A stretch of DNA of 64,000 nt. Source: Icerya purchasi (taxonomy: Eukaryota; Arthropoda; Insecta; Hemiptera; Monophlebidae). The notes under the pieces were generated by a model that ran no database searches, was not told the DNA's origin, and saw only the letters and a list, made by a program, of their open reading frames with translations. The DNA is taken from contig CM077115.1 in assembly GCA_039619475.1 (NCBI GenBank), forward strand, positions 154,045,774 to 154,109,773. Direction: 5' to 3'. Shown here piece after piece: positions 59,701-64,000 of this stretch (its first letter is position 1; the number at the start of each line of letters is the position of its first letter). A program made the translations under genes and the position numbers.

Positions 59701-61712
59701 GTAACGTCCACATACCAAATGCATTTAGCTTTTTCCTGCATTCCGCATCCATCGTCCAAGTTTCTGCTCCGTATTTTAGCACTGACATCACGTAGCAGTT
59801 GTTGATCCTTAGTTTCAATTGCATTCCAAGCTTCCGGTCCCTCAACACCGCTTGTAAATTATTAAATGCTTGTTTGACCATTCCTACTCTTGCTCTAATT
59901 TCTTTTTTATCTCGGCCATCCGAAGTGAATAAGGCACCCAAGTATCGGAATTCTTCTACTTATTTCAGCACTGTATTATTTATTTTAATTTTTACTTCTT
60001 TTCTTCCATTTTTGGAGAATCTCATCACCTTTGTTTTTTCGGCGTTTATCGTCATGCCATACTTAATTCCAGCTTTATTAATTCGATTTAGCATGATTTG
60101 CAATTGACCAACTGACCCGGCAATGAGCACCCTATCATCTGCATAGCTAATATTATTAATAGTTTTTCCATTGATTGTGAATCCAGTGTTTTCCAGCTTT
60201 GCTTCCCTCATAATTTCTTCCGAATAAATATTGAACAACCTTGGCGATAAGGGACATCCCTGTCTGACGCCTCTTTCAATCCTGCATTTCGTATCCGAAT
60301 ACCTACCGTTCAATTTCATCCTCGCTGATTGATCCCAGTATAGATTCTTCATGACTTGTAAATATCTCGTGCTTCTGCAATATAATTATGAGTTTATTAT
60401 GGTTTATCCTGTCGAACGCTTTTTCGTAATCCACAAAGCACGCTATTACATCTCGGTTACGATTTATTGCTCTTTGTACTATTATTTTAAGGAGAGCTAT
60501 CGCATCTCTAGTTCCTTTCTTTGAAACAAATCCATATTGTGTTTCTTCCAGCTTTCCATCCAATCGTTGTTCAATTCTACTATTTATTATTGATAAGAAT
60601 ATTTTTGCTGTATGACTCATAAGTGCCACTGTTCTGTATTCCTCGCACTTCTGGGATGTACTTTTTTTAGGTATTGGTATTAATGCCAGTGATTTGAAGT
60701 CCTCAGGTAATTTACCTTCTTCATATATTTCATTCAATAATTTTAAAAGCTCGCTTTTCCCACGTGGTGTCAAATTCTTTAATATTTCTGCTGGTATCTT
60801 ATCTTCTCCGGCCGTCTTATTATTTCTTGCCCTTTTTATTGCATTTTCCAGCTCCCACATTTCTATTTTTGGGGCTTTTTCTTTCGTTTCGCATATAATA
60901 TTTAGTGGTCTGGTGTTATCATTGTACAGGTCAGTGATGTATTCCATCCACGCTTCTTCCTGCTCTTCTCTTCCTCCGCACATTATACCCGCTTTATTTT
61001 TCAACCTATATATTCTTGTGTTCTGTTTTTTATATTGCTTCATCATATATTTTATTTTTGCGTGCATTTCTCTGTTACTGTGTCTTTTTTCTAGCTCTTC
61101 TATTTCATTGCATTTTTGTTCCAGCCATTTTGATTTTGCTTTTGTGCATTCCCCAATTATCGTTTTATGCAGAGCTCTGTATTCATTACTGTTTCGATTT
61201 GTGACCTTCCTTCTTTCTTCAATAATTGTTATTATTTCTTTTGTTATCCAAGGTTTCTGTTTTTGAACTAATCTTTTTGGTATAGATTTTTTACTACTCA
61301 TTTTATTTCATTATTTTTATTAAGCACTACGCATACGGAATATTTCTAATGATGTTAATTTATTACTACTTGAACAATTCACGAAATGAGCACGCCAAGC
61401 GTCAATACCAGTCCACTACATCAACAAAACTAGTATAGAACACATCACTTGGAAACTGATAATTACATACCTTTTTTTCGTTACTTACATTGATTATAAT
61501 TTATAGGATAGTATAAAAAAAAATTAAAACCTGCAAAGCCAATGACCCTCCGGTATATATGGAACACCATAACAATCTTGATGGACGGCTAAATTACACA
61601 TATCGCAAAATAAAATAACATTTGAATTTTGACATTCGCCGTCTAAACAGATGGAACACACCGCTTCATCATCAATAACAGCTAATGAACTGTCCGCTTC
61701 TTTATTCATTTT
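18883..61712 (-). CDS. Br140: Br140/BRPF bromodomain-PHD-PWWP protein, 17 exons, 5' partial
   Basis: Spliced coding region read on the minus strand: join 61712-61531, 55368-55227, 51940-51742, 50354-50150, 47804-47615, 47101-46983, 46006-45697, 42798-42550, 38608-38407, 34124-34029, 32186-32046, 25322-25245, 23968-23839, 23192-23086, 22868-22552, 19754-19612, 19033-18883. Every junction is AG/GT and all phases agree, giving 986 codons plus TGA. Residues 19-188 form PHD1, zinc knuckle and PHD2, residues 352-449 the bromodomain, 785-865 a Ser/acidic stretch, and 873-985 a PWWP domain. This order is diagnostic of BRPF1/2/3 and insect Br140. Family knowledge: BRPF proteins scaffold MOZ/MORF (Enok) acetyltransferase complexes in the nucleus; PZP binds the H3 tail and DNA, the bromodomain binds acetyl-lysine, and PWWP binds H3K36me3. 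The first exon starts after a splice acceptor, so the N-terminus, including the expected enhancer-of-polycomb-like segment, lies beyond the window. Family identity is very secure; a few exon ends are less so. Confidence 0.95.
19612..19754 (-). CDS. Br140: Br140 exon P: PWWP core
   Basis: Residues 890-936 plus two bases of Trp937. The acceptor is AAATTTTTCAG and the donor [29 protein letters not shown] and [11 protein letters not shown] match the BRPF PWWP core nearly word for word. The Trp codon is split across the intron. Confidence 0.93.
19755..22551 (-). other. Br140 intron O/P
   Basis: Bounded by the donor of exon O and the acceptor of exon P. A somewhat GC-richer patch lies at about 20500-20960 with no coding likeness; no mobile element recognised. 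Confidence 0.8.
22552..22868 (-). CDS. Br140: Br140 exon O: Ser/acidic stretch and PWWP start
   Basis: Residues 784-889. The acceptor is TTATACAAACAG and the donor GCTCTT/GTAATT. A long Glu/Ser/Asp/Asn-rich low-complexity stretch precedes [16 protein letters not shown], the first beta strands of the PWWP domain. The usual Gly-Tyr-Pro-Ser-Tyr-Pro is replaced by Gly-Pro-Leu-Trp-Leu-Pro. The frame runs a few codons past the donor to a stop, but PWWP continuity demands splicing to exon P. Confidence 0.9.
23086..23192 (-). CDS. Br140: Br140 exon N
   Basis: Residues 748-783 plus one base of Gly784. The acceptor is GTTTTTGTAG and the donor TTAGAG/GTAAAA. It carries [15 protein letters not shown] and ends in SFKVYRLRG; an SF-VYR motif sits at this place in vertebrate BRPF1, which supports the call. 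Confidence 0.84.
23839..23968 (-). CDS. Br140: Br140 exon M
   Basis: Residues 705-747 plus two bases of Gln748. The donor CTCA/GTAAGT is excellent, while the acceptor (GATTTTGAAG) lacks a good pyrimidine tract and is the weakest in the gene. The exon begins [10 protein letters not shown], resembling the Pro/Gly/Arg patch of BRPF proteins, and goes on to a Ser/Pro-rich stretch. Phase fits both sides. Confidence 0.75.
25245..25322 (-). CDS. Br140: Br140 exon L: short charged exon
   Basis: Residues 679-704 plus one base of Arg705. The acceptor is TTTTGACTGTTAG and the donor TCGA/GTATGT. It encodes [20 protein letters not shown] and a basic end. At 78 bp it could be alternatively used, but it preserves frame and continues the charged composition of exon K across a 6.7-kb intron. 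Confidence 0.74.
25323..28449 (-). other. Br140 intron K/L, repeat-poor part
   Basis: No element recognised. The stretch at 26050-26560 is GC-richer with several short open frames on both strands and may be an unrecognised repeat. Confidence 0.6.
28450..28860 (-). pseudogene. Mariner-like transposase N-terminal relic
   Basis: Read on minus from about 28855: [10 protein letters not shown], then after a stop [20 protein letters not shown] and [11 protein letters not shown]. This is the helix-turn-helix DNA-binding region and linker of mariner transposases. Stops and frameshifts interrupt it, and the sequence further on (28450-28620) decays quickly and seems to skip most of the catalytic core. 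It lies in Br140 intron K/L. Confidence 0.72.
29967..30260 (-). repeat. Dispersed repeat with (AAAT)n tail, copy 1
   Basis: Matches 43957-44246 in inverted orientation over nearly its whole length. Blocks include AATTTATATACCGTTGTTT, TCTGCC...TGGGTTTATGT, and TTGGCCGAAAGGCTGT (minus sense), ending in an AAAT repeat. The tail suggests retrotransposition. It may be a SINE or a LINE 3' end; no tRNA promoter was seen. Confidence 0.65.
30370..31226 (+). pseudogene. R1-like LINE 3' relic
   Basis: Plus-strand frames read [30 protein letters not shown] (the YLG block after the RT palm), then in other frames [36 protein letters not shown] and [12 protein letters not shown]. The last four match the C-terminus of R1-type ORF2, with the usual C-C-H-C zinc motif eroded. 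Several stops and frame changes make it non-functional. It lies in Br140 intron K/L. Confidence 0.7.
31426..31799. mobile_element. Helentron-like non-autonomous repeat, copy 1
   Basis: TTACAACGTAATTCTTA at 31427-31443 is repeated exactly inverted at 31684-31700. Between them are several ATGTCCC/AATTTTATGTAACG units. After the right repeat come a hairpin (AAGGGGCACAGCCTCTTG) and a second one (GGCCAAAGTGGCC), then a TA-rich microsatellite. Subterminal inverted repeats plus two 3' hairpins and a microsatellite resemble HINE/DINE elements. Class is inference; the repeat itself is certain because a second copy exists at 53.6 kb. Confidence 0.65.
31800..31868. repeat. (TA/CA)n microsatellite after the Helentron-like copy
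   Basis: TATACATATATA units directly after GGCCGAG of the repeat at 31426-31799. Confidence 0.9.
32046..32186 (-). CDS. Br140: Br140 exon K: acidic region
   Basis: Residues 632-678 plus one base of Arg679. The acceptor is TTTGGTGCAG and the donor CTAA/GTAAGC. It begins [13 protein letters not shown] and ends in a Glu/Asp-rich run followed by GRIKRLS. It is open in the required phase and matches the low-complexity charged centre of the family. Confidence 0.8.
   Translation of the reverse strand, partial: AEDGATLIVRQYLATIEQIKSKQMIKGKQIMKKKRKMKRNWDELKD
32187..34028 (-). other. Br140 intron J/K
   Basis: Holds the CA/TA microsatellite at 32749; otherwise AT-rich without a recognised element. 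Confidence 0.75.
32749..32791. repeat. (CA)n(TA)n microsatellite
   Basis: GCGCGCACACAC run passing into TATATA. Confidence 0.9.
34029..34124 (-). CDS. Br140: Br140 exon J
   Basis: Residues 600-631 plus one base of Gly632. The acceptor is TTTATTTACAG and the donor CGAG/GTAATT. It encodes [20 protein letters not shown] and a basic SRSKRG end. Phases match both neighbours. The region is poorly conserved in the family, so assignment rests on phase, splice sites and open frame. Confidence 0.8.
34388..37154 (+). mobile_element. 5'-truncated I-clade-like LINE insertion in Br140 intron I/J
   Basis: A non-LTR insertion bounded by a 9-bp direct repeat AAAACTTCA (34379-34387 and 37151-37159), with a poly(A) run from about 37129 just before the right copy. 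It lies opposite to Br140. The reading frame is open from the first bases after the left repeat, before the first ATG at 34452, so truncation fell inside ORF2 between the endonuclease and RT. An undamaged frame and intact duplications point to recent insertion. Clade assignment rests on RT followed by RNase H and is tentative. Confidence 0.9.
34389..37073 (+). CDS. LINE ORF2 fragment: reverse transcriptase-RNase H-zinc knuckle
   Basis: The frame is open without stops from 34389 to 37073; counting from ATG 34452 it is 873 residues. From that ATG, RT motifs include LPIPKP and [34 protein letters not shown], and the catalytic box FFADD at about 285-289. RNase H follows, with YTDGS (about 580), [14 protein letters not shown] and the [15 protein letters not shown] region near 690, so the D-E-D-D set appears present. 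A C-terminal C...DHIMFEC cysteine/histidine motif closes it. The endonuclease is missing, so the element cannot be autonomous. ATG 34452 is probably an internal Met rather than a true start. Confidence 0.9.
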   Translation, partial: NSWRNFCSAFSRSTPLTHIWKMAKTFKSSSAQHLSNHILSPDKLIPFMNSLAPCYVPSFQESCRIPVPLTSSHFLLTPFTYTELEAALRNSSNSSPGKDGIPFLVLKSLSDSALRFLLNLFNSFLSSGSTPSVWNIFIVLPIPKPNSSSLRPISLAPCARKLFESIINRRLIWWLEHNKVLPNNMFGFRPGRGPPDCISTFLSDVYLSFINKKFLIASFVDVSAAFDNVHLPTLFDSMLSLNIPPFFSALVISLFQSRTIFLSSPLEPISRLVFRGLPQGSCLSPTLFNIYLIKTASLSTISSSLFFADDILIYSTHRSISTANSQLQHYLTILESALSNIHLSISPTKSSAVVFTLRPFDPYLVSLSLNSNPIPLANHFRYLGVFLDSRLSFHKHINYIYVSSLKRLNLIKSLSHTNWGGDPCILLMFYKSCIRSILDYCYFIYGNSSRSLLSKLDRVQNTCLRLCLGAQKSSPIPAIQAETHIPPLFIRRSYLGYRFLIKRLPISSSSLIPSYSLILQDWRFSANKTPILSLISTRLLQFLPYIHTCDKLPYFSFNFSSFLHPINCFYSSAPPTTVLHHAVRSEFLHTLNSHYSNHVTIYTDGSKSPSGVGAAFLCPSLNHSESFKLPSFCSTFCAESIAILHALFFIRSSKVSRNFLILSDSQSVLQAVASPLPPHSTDYVILFIRSLIHDLFLFCAIEVNFLWIPSHSGIEGNESVDLLARRASSSGRFLTTFPSVNINLLSSAAHNQLWFNSYYSSFSNPDSFYLSIQPSLPFCSWFLDFPFMRRSSISAICRLRFGHSWLPSSLFRFSLAASPYCPLHPLNSQHVCDPDHIMFECSSLSSEQSSFYSSLLSNNVPTPYCAAFILSLPSPSVIQALDTFLLNVSRLIKI
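37430..37665 (+). pseudogene. Mariner-like transposase C-terminal relic
   Basis: The plus-strand frame reads [18 protein letters not shown], a decayed form of the mariner SPDLAP-DYWLFP block that carries the third catalytic Asp. SDHFQ and an EFRESW-like C-terminal stretch follow in shifting frames. There is no N-terminal half next to it and no TIRs were seen. It lies about 280 bases past the LINE poly(A), in Br140 intron I/J. Confidence 0.75.
38407..38608 (-). CDS. Br140: Br140 exon I: coiled-coil-like segment
   Basis: Residues 533-599 plus one base of Gly600. The acceptor is CACTTTTTTCAG and the donor [28 protein letters not shown] followed by [22 protein letters not shown] matches the Leu-rich helical pair that follows the bromodomain in BRPF proteins. 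It ends in a Pro/Tyr-rich tract. The downstream intron holds the I-like LINE insertion. Confidence 0.88.
39944..40231. repeat. Foldback inside the Helitron
   Basis: A 23-base perfect inverted repeat, beginning AAAAATCGGTATAAATTTAC, occurs at 39944 and inverted at 40231. Inside it a second pair runs around TAAATTACTTTAGAAA (39973-40040 against 40070-40135). The arms have gaps. It may be a MITE nested in the Helitron or a structural part of that family. Confidence 0.65.
40691..40964 (-). mobile_element. tRNA-derived SINE, copy 1
   Basis: Read on minus, the head has a TAGGCTAGTGGTTAAGG box A-like block and a GGGTTCAAGACTTG box B-like block about 40 bases on, followed by a non-tRNA body and an ACTTT-repeat tail (40691-40708). 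A second copy lies 740 bases downstream with the same body, and a degenerate third near 1.2 kb. It is inserted inside the Helitron of 39756-41032. Confidence 0.82.
41704..41974 (-). mobile_element. tRNA-derived SINE, copy 2
   Basis: Same family and strand as the copy at 40691-40964, alignable across the body, including CGGCACTAATGAGAGTAGGG and GCTGGGTAAGCTTGGGAGCG on plus. Its head reads TAGGCTGAGG (box A-like) and GGGTTCGACACTTG (box B-like). The head has diverged and has a small insertion relative to copy 1. Confidence 0.82.
42550..42798 (-). CDS. Br140: Br140 exon H: post-bromodomain acidic segment
   Basis: Residues 450-532. The acceptor is TTAACTGACAG and the donor GATACC/GTATGT. It opens [11 protein letters not shown], the insect counterpart of the Gly-Gly-rich helix after the BRPF bromodomain, followed by an acidic [14 protein letters not shown] run. 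An in-frame stop lies a few codons past the donor. Because GTATGT is a strong donor and phase 0 fits exon I, splicing rather than termination is favoured. Confidence 0.88.
43957..44246 (+). repeat. Dispersed repeat with (AAAT)n tail, copy 2
   Basis: Plus-strand partner of 29967-30260, from GGGGAAGTGGAATGCTGG to the AAATAAATAAATAAATG tail. The two copies are well preserved, so the family may be fairly young. It lies in Br140 intron G/H. Confidence 0.65.
44247..45696 (-). other. Part of Br140 intron G/H
   Basis: AT-rich with poly(T) runs; nothing recognised. Confidence 0.75.
45697..46006 (-). CDS. Br140: Br140 exon G: bromodomain
   Basis: Residues 346-449; one exon encodes the whole bromodomain. 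The acceptor is TTTTTACATTTCAG and the donor [23 protein letters not shown] begins the domain, [14 protein letters not shown] covers the ZA-loop end, and [11 protein letters not shown] carries the acetyl-lysine-binding Asn at about residue 433. [11 protein letters not shown] closes it. The open frame continues past the donor into intron, but those residues have no family likeness and are left out. Confidence 0.94.
46983..47101 (-). CDS. Br140: Br140 exon F: helical [11 protein letters not shown] linker
   Basis: Residues 307-345 plus two bases of Asn346. The acceptor is CGTTTTTAG and the donor AA/GTAAGTATAG, a near-perfect consensus. It holds [18 protein letters not shown] followed by a Lys/Glu-rich run, a predicted helix leading into the bromodomain. 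It is too short to stand out as an ORF and was placed by homology and phase. Confidence 0.92.
47615..47804 (-). CDS. Br140: Br140 exon E: YWTLKRQ linker
   Basis: Residues 243-306. The acceptor is CAATATTATAG and the donor GATCAG/GTTGGC. It contains the family-conserved [23 protein letters not shown] segment between the PZP module and the bromodomain. The upstream intron carries a LINE tail. Confidence 0.92.
48594..49770 (-). pseudogene. LINE 3' fragment with poly(A), frameshifted RT
   Basis: Minus strand. Frame 49812-49414 gives [34 protein letters not shown] (RT motif) and [13 protein letters not shown]. The Y/F-ADD box is lost. Shifted frame 49400-48795 continues [23 protein letters not shown] and a thumb/C-terminal region ending in [17 protein letters not shown] sequence. 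A poly(A) tail (minus sense) lies at 48594-48610. The 5' end stops at a TA microsatellite. It lies in Br140 intron D/E. Confidence 0.8.
49770..49830. repeat. TA-rich microsatellite at the LINE 5' truncation point
   Basis: TATATATATA, then ATACATATACAC units, bordering the truncated 5' end of the LINE at 48594-49770. Confidence 0.85.
50150..50354 (-). CDS. Br140: Br140 exon D: end of PHD2 and basic linker
   Basis: Residues 175-242 plus two bases of Arg243. The acceptor is AAATTTTTAG and the donor [20 protein letters not shown] (183-191) supplies the last Cys and His of PHD2. A Lys-rich linker with a [13 protein letters not shown] block follows, a likely nuclear-localisation stretch by composition (inference), ending PTIPPE. 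Confidence 0.92.
50355..51741 (-). other. Br140 intron C/D
   Basis: AT-rich, no element recognised. Confidence 0.8.
51742..51940 (-). CDS. Br140: Br140 exon C: PHD finger 2
   Basis: Residues 109-174 plus one base of Gly175. The acceptor is GATCGATAG and the donor is TTAG/GTACTT. It begins [10 protein letters not shown], continues through [15 protein letters not shown], and [10 protein letters not shown], and ends within the extended PHD2 finger. These cysteines and the histidine are the zinc ligands of PHD2. Confidence 0.93.
52307..53358 (-). mobile_element. Helitron, about 1.05 kb, non-autonomous
   Basis: On the minus strand the element starts TCTATACTAATATTATAAAG near 53358 and ends CTAG at 52307, followed by host T. 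A GC-rich palindromic segment (CGCCGCGGGC) lies just before the CTAG end. TC start, subterminal hairpin, CTRR end and flanking T are the Helitron signatures, and no TIR or target duplication is present. It lies in Br140 intron B/C in the same orientation as the gene, and contains a partial Helitron-type ORF. Confidence 0.85.
52371..52937 (-). CDS. Helitron Rep/helicase N-terminal fragment
   Basis: A 188-codon ORF inside the Helitron. An Arg/Ser/Gln-rich start with repeated RERSQRL-type blocks is followed by [20 protein letters not shown], then C-x2-C, an AKKWANE segment, [15 protein letters not shown] and a short end. The IG-M-C-C...KW-E...CC-GKV-LP pattern is the N-terminal cysteine region of Helitron replicase-helicase proteins. 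The Rep HUH core and helicase are missing, so this is a truncated leftover or a retained decoy ORF. The start ATG is the first in frame; translation is unproven. Confidence 0.7.
   Translation of the reverse strand: MPKRLRSQLSRNSSQVRASKIRRNGESSSKTENRLASQREYASQSRARESSIERSQRLEEQKIRNIQARNREPSSERSQRLRDQRERQQTSTTRVRNRVLAHSNRSAFRYDPQIDYAQQSSIQIGAMNKICSKCFAKKWANEPNGMCCASGKVSLPNIQEPPRSIKNLLTNNHLLILLHSHELNSARV
53608..54024. mobile_element. Helentron-like non-autonomous repeat, copy 2
   Basis: Same structure as 31426-31799: inverted 17-mers at 53609-53625 and 53909-53925, GTCCCAATTTTATGTAACG units inside, and a perfect CAAGGGG-CACAG-CCCCTTG hairpin at 53987-54005, then GGCCA-AAA-TGGCC. The microsatellite that follows differs between copies. 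It lies between the Helitron and the mariner-like element in intron B/C. Confidence 0.65.
54073..54911 (-). mobile_element. Mariner-like element with perfect 21-bp TIRs, internally deleted
   Basis: CATTTCAAAAGTAATGCACA(C) at 54073-54093 is repeated exactly in inverted form at 54891-54911. The 839-bp body encodes broken transposase on the minus strand: an N-terminal [24 protein letters not shown] helix-turn-helix block at about 54700-54550, and a C-terminal frame (54409-54137) ending [16 protein letters not shown], the usual mariner C-terminus. The catalytic centre is largely deleted. The left flank is TA, but the right flank is CC, so no TA duplication is visible; a few bases of the left end may be lost. 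Confidence 0.85.
55227..55368 (-). CDS. Br140: Br140 exon B: end of PHD1, zinc knuckle, start of PHD2
   Basis: Residues 61-108. It begins after TTTATAACTTAG and ends at ACG/GTAGGA. It encodes the last PHD1 cysteine (RRC), the knuckle CVLC with following Pro/Asn/Gly, then GHWAH, C and SLWIPE, which is the family hallmark joining the knuckle to PHD2. The 6.2-kb intron upstream carries a LINE and a MITE. Confidence 0.93.
55369..57342 (-). other. Part of Br140 intron A/B
   Basis: No element recognised with confidence. CTACCACTGACGTC near 56410 recurs inverted near 57155 and might mark the ends of an old MITE. Confidence 0.6.
57343..57860. mobile_element. MITE with long imperfect terminal inverted repeats
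   Basis: The left arm ATTAAAAATGGTGAAATAAA...TTTCAAGATTTACTCTAAAA...AAAAGTAAAAAA matches the inverted right arm (57760-57860), and a further inner pair around 57460-57530 against 57700-57760 continues the match. A roughly 515-bp element can thus fold on itself. The left arm has a small TA-repeat insertion. No coding capacity. It lies in Br140 intron A/B. Confidence 0.72.
57861..59372 (-). other. Part of Br140 intron A/B between MITE and LINE
   Basis: AT-rich with A and T runs; short open frames are noise and no element was recognised. Confidence 0.6.
59373..61310 (-). pseudogene. 5'-truncated RTE-like LINE, near-intact RT
   Basis: Minus strand. Frame 61301-60303 encodes the pre-RT region and RT fingers ([41 protein letters not shown]). 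Frame 60352-59960 continues [20 protein letters not shown] and the catalytic SYADD. One in-frame stop precedes [18 protein letters not shown] and the C-terminal domain to 59537. So there is one frameshift and one nonsense codon. The 3' end carries a short GATGATGATGATG tail at about 59375-59390, as in RTE-type elements. The endonuclease is absent. It lies in Br140 intron A/B; clade is tentative. Confidence 0.82.
61531..61712 (-). CDS. Br140: Br140 exon A: PHD finger 1
   Basis: Residues 1-60 of the visible protein plus two bases of Arg61. It opens after a long T tract and CTCAAG acceptor and closes at AG/GTTTTA. It carries most of the first PHD zinc finger: CSIC at 19-22, C27, FCDMC at 35-39, H44, C47, and GHWLC ending at 60. 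An in-frame Met sits two codons into the exon, but the strong acceptor and the known longer N-terminus of the family argue that it is internal. The donor splits the finger inside an Arg codon. Confidence 0.93.
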
Positions 61713-64000
61713 CTTGAGAAAAAAAAAAAAAAAAAAGAAAAAAAGACATTTAAAAATACAAGCAATAATAAATTATTATTAAAATGTAACGGTATTCATT
61801 TGCTTTTTATCCTCTCTCAGGACGCCAAATATAACGGTATTATTCGGCCAACTAATTTTAATTTTAAATTACACTAACTATATTTGCTATTTTATTTTTG
61901 AAATCTCGGGTGTTCTTTGTAACATTATGATTTTCTGTTTCCACGGATGCCGTCTCGCCCCTGAAATTTATTCATGTCGTTGAAACCTTTTAAATAATTA
62001 ACATTATTATTATTATTAACACGGAAATCATTATTCTTGACTTCAAAACTGCACGCTAATCCCAAATCCGTTAAATAATCATTAAACTAGTAAACAAAGA
62101 ATGCAGAAGTTGTAACTAGTAACTTTCATAATCATAATACTAACAGGCACTAATTGACGAAAATAAGGTTGCTACTTCAAACCATACATGATATCAAACT
62201 GCCCGCCACCTTCCACAATAACCACTGTAAAACGAAATATAACCTAGTTCTCACCAGTTCCGAAAGCCGATAACTTCGGTGAAAAATTAGAAGTGGTATA
62301 CACCAAATCCAACATAGACCAGTAGTACTCAAAGTCTAGACTACATTCAAATCAATTACTATTTCATTCAGAAAAAGATTCAGTTTCATTAAGAATAAAT
62401 GAAATTTATTTGAATTAAAACTAGATAAAAAGATGCGCAGCATTACCCTCAGACCGAGAAACTACGATAAATTTATCGATGCAGGTTAAAGAAGCATCAA
62501 GAAAAAAAGTATATTCCGCGGGAGCTGAAGAAAATATATATACTTGATTCAAATGAAACCGTAAGAGTACTGCAGACAATTTTAAAAAACAACATTTTAC
62601 CGAAGAAACCATTAGTAAAGTACACGTGTTGATTGAAAAGTACAAGAATATTGCTAAAGGTGGACAAAATTGATAGAAATCGATACAAAAAAAAGGGGGG
62701 GGGGCAAAGCTTAACAAATAATACAGAGACTGAATCTTAAGTTAGCTGCATCAACAAATTCAAAAGTAAACTCAAATAACATTATCAGTTAATTCAAAAT
62801 CATAAACCGCTAAACAAAGTCCAAAAAATATTTAAATACTCTTTCACAAAACAAAAGAGCTGTGTTAGTTATAAAATCTCCAAAAAAACAGACAGCAACA
62901 AACATTAATGAAATACTGTTAGAACAAGTTTAGTAGTTTTTTGGTTCTAAAGTTAATTCAACTCTTCAATAACATCATGAAAAAAACAAAAAAAAAAAAA
63001 AAAAAGCACGAGAAAAAATAAAATAATCGTATTTTTGAAGTCACAAACAGGAAAAGATAATTGGAAAAATTAACAACCTACATTTCTACCGTCATATCTA
63101 ATAAAAATTTTCAAAGATTAATTCTCTACAGCAACTATATTAACTGATCACAACAAGCTCTGGGCGAAGATCCTTTGTTGACATGTCCGAAGGGGGGTTA
63201 AAAAAAAAACGCGCCCAGATCACAACAAGCCAGTTTCCGACAAAGCAGAAATAATAATAGTTAGATAGCTGACTAGTTCAGTTTGAAGAGATTGGGTTTA
63301 AAAATAAATAGATTTATTTTTATAGATACGATAGCTATATAAGAAAACTTGACAACGTCGCAATTGACCTCCTTTGGAAGAATTTATAAGAAACCTAATG
63401 GAAAAAATTAAATCCTACGGATACCGCGAGAAGGATAATCAAATAGTTAGAGAAAACGAAAGAGTAGGTTACCTCAAGATAGTTTACTAAAACTTATTTC
63501 AAGGTCTAAGATAAATTCCAAATCCTAAGTAGGCGCTTTCCTTAATACGATTACTGATGTAAATAAGATATACCTGTTGCAACTGTAATTATTACAGACT
63601 CTTTTAACGCACAATTTGATGGTTGATCGGATTATGTATATACCCTGTCACCATCCTTAGATTAAGTACATATGCAGACAACTATCACACACACACATAA
63701 TTAACTTTTAATTTAGCTACAACACCTCATTTTCTTCTTTTTTAAACTAGTGTACTAGTTTTCTGCACCCTTATAATATAATTTTTCTAAATATATTTTC
63801 CCCGCCCAAATGTTAGGAATAAGGCTTTAAAAAAAAAAAAAAAAAAAATGTAGGCCAAGACAAATGCACGCTAGAACGGTGAAAAGACGAACTAGAACCC
63901 CCCGAAAGTGCGATATATCTCAGCATCACTTTAGATTTAATTTTCGCTCGAACACGAAAAATAAAAAAATAAATACGTTTATCAATATATAAAAATACGT
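61713..64000 (-). other. Br140 intron upstream of exon A (open-ended)
   Basis: Begins with the T-rich tract of the exon A acceptor. No upstream exon of Br140 or other gene was found before the window ends. A run of G (about 62695-62702) and a long A run (63829-63848) are the only marked features. Confidence 0.7.

Noticed and set aside
60694..61266. 190-codon plus-strand open frame rich in Ser/Phe/Leu
   Set aside because: Antisense of the RTE-like LINE on minus.

Overview
This window is AT-rich animal nuclear DNA, almost certainly from an insect. It has long introns with GT/AG borders, many simple repeats, and a dense mix of LINEs, tRNA-derived SINEs, Helitrons, mariner-like elements and foldback MITEs. 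The repeat content would suit a hemipteran or another large-genome insect, but the order is inference and cannot be fixed from the sequence alone.

One host gene dominates. It lies on the minus strand from about 61.7 kb down to 18.9 kb and is the insect BRPF/Br140 gene (bromodomain and PHD finger-containing protein). I could assemble 17 coding exons (A to Q). Every junction is a GT/AG pair and all phases join into one frame of 986 codons plus a stop. The product carries, in order, PHD1, zinc knuckle and PHD2 (the PZP module), a basic linker, a bromodomain, charged and Ser/acidic regions, and a C-terminal PWWP domain. The N-terminal exon(s), expected to encode the enhancer-of-polycomb-like segment, lie beyond base 64000. 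The family scaffolds MOZ/MORF-type (fly Enok) histone H3 acetyltransferase complexes.

The introns are crowded with mobile DNA. Intron A/B (61.5-55.4 kb) holds a 5'-truncated LINE and a long-TIR MITE. Intron B/C holds a mariner-like element with perfect 21-bp TIRs, a Helentron-like repeat, and a 1.05-kb Helitron with a fragment of a Rep/helicase-type ORF. Intron D/E holds a LINE tail. Intron G/H holds a dispersed repeat. Intron H/I holds a Helitron carrying a nested SINE, plus a second SINE copy. Intron I/J holds an I-clade-like LINE with an open 873-codon RT-RNase H frame, a poly(A) tail and a 9-bp target duplication, followed by a mariner C-terminal relic. Intron K/L holds an R1-like LINE relic, a second Helentron-like copy, the partner of the dispersed repeat, and a mariner N-terminal relic.

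The first 18 kb lies downstream of Br140. It contains a LINE-derived inverted duplication (3.6-5.8 kb), a LINE ORF1 fragment head-to-head with an endonuclease fragment (7.5-8.4 kb, looking like a 5'-inverted insertion), and a GC-richer zone at 11.7-14.2 kb with three short plus-strand candidate exons. The clearest of these is a 50-codon acidic Asp/Tyr/Gly-rich ORF followed by AATAAA, which may be the 3' end of an unidentified gene converging on Br140. I found no convincing tRNA, rRNA or snRNA gene, no CRISPR array, and no prokaryotic-type system.
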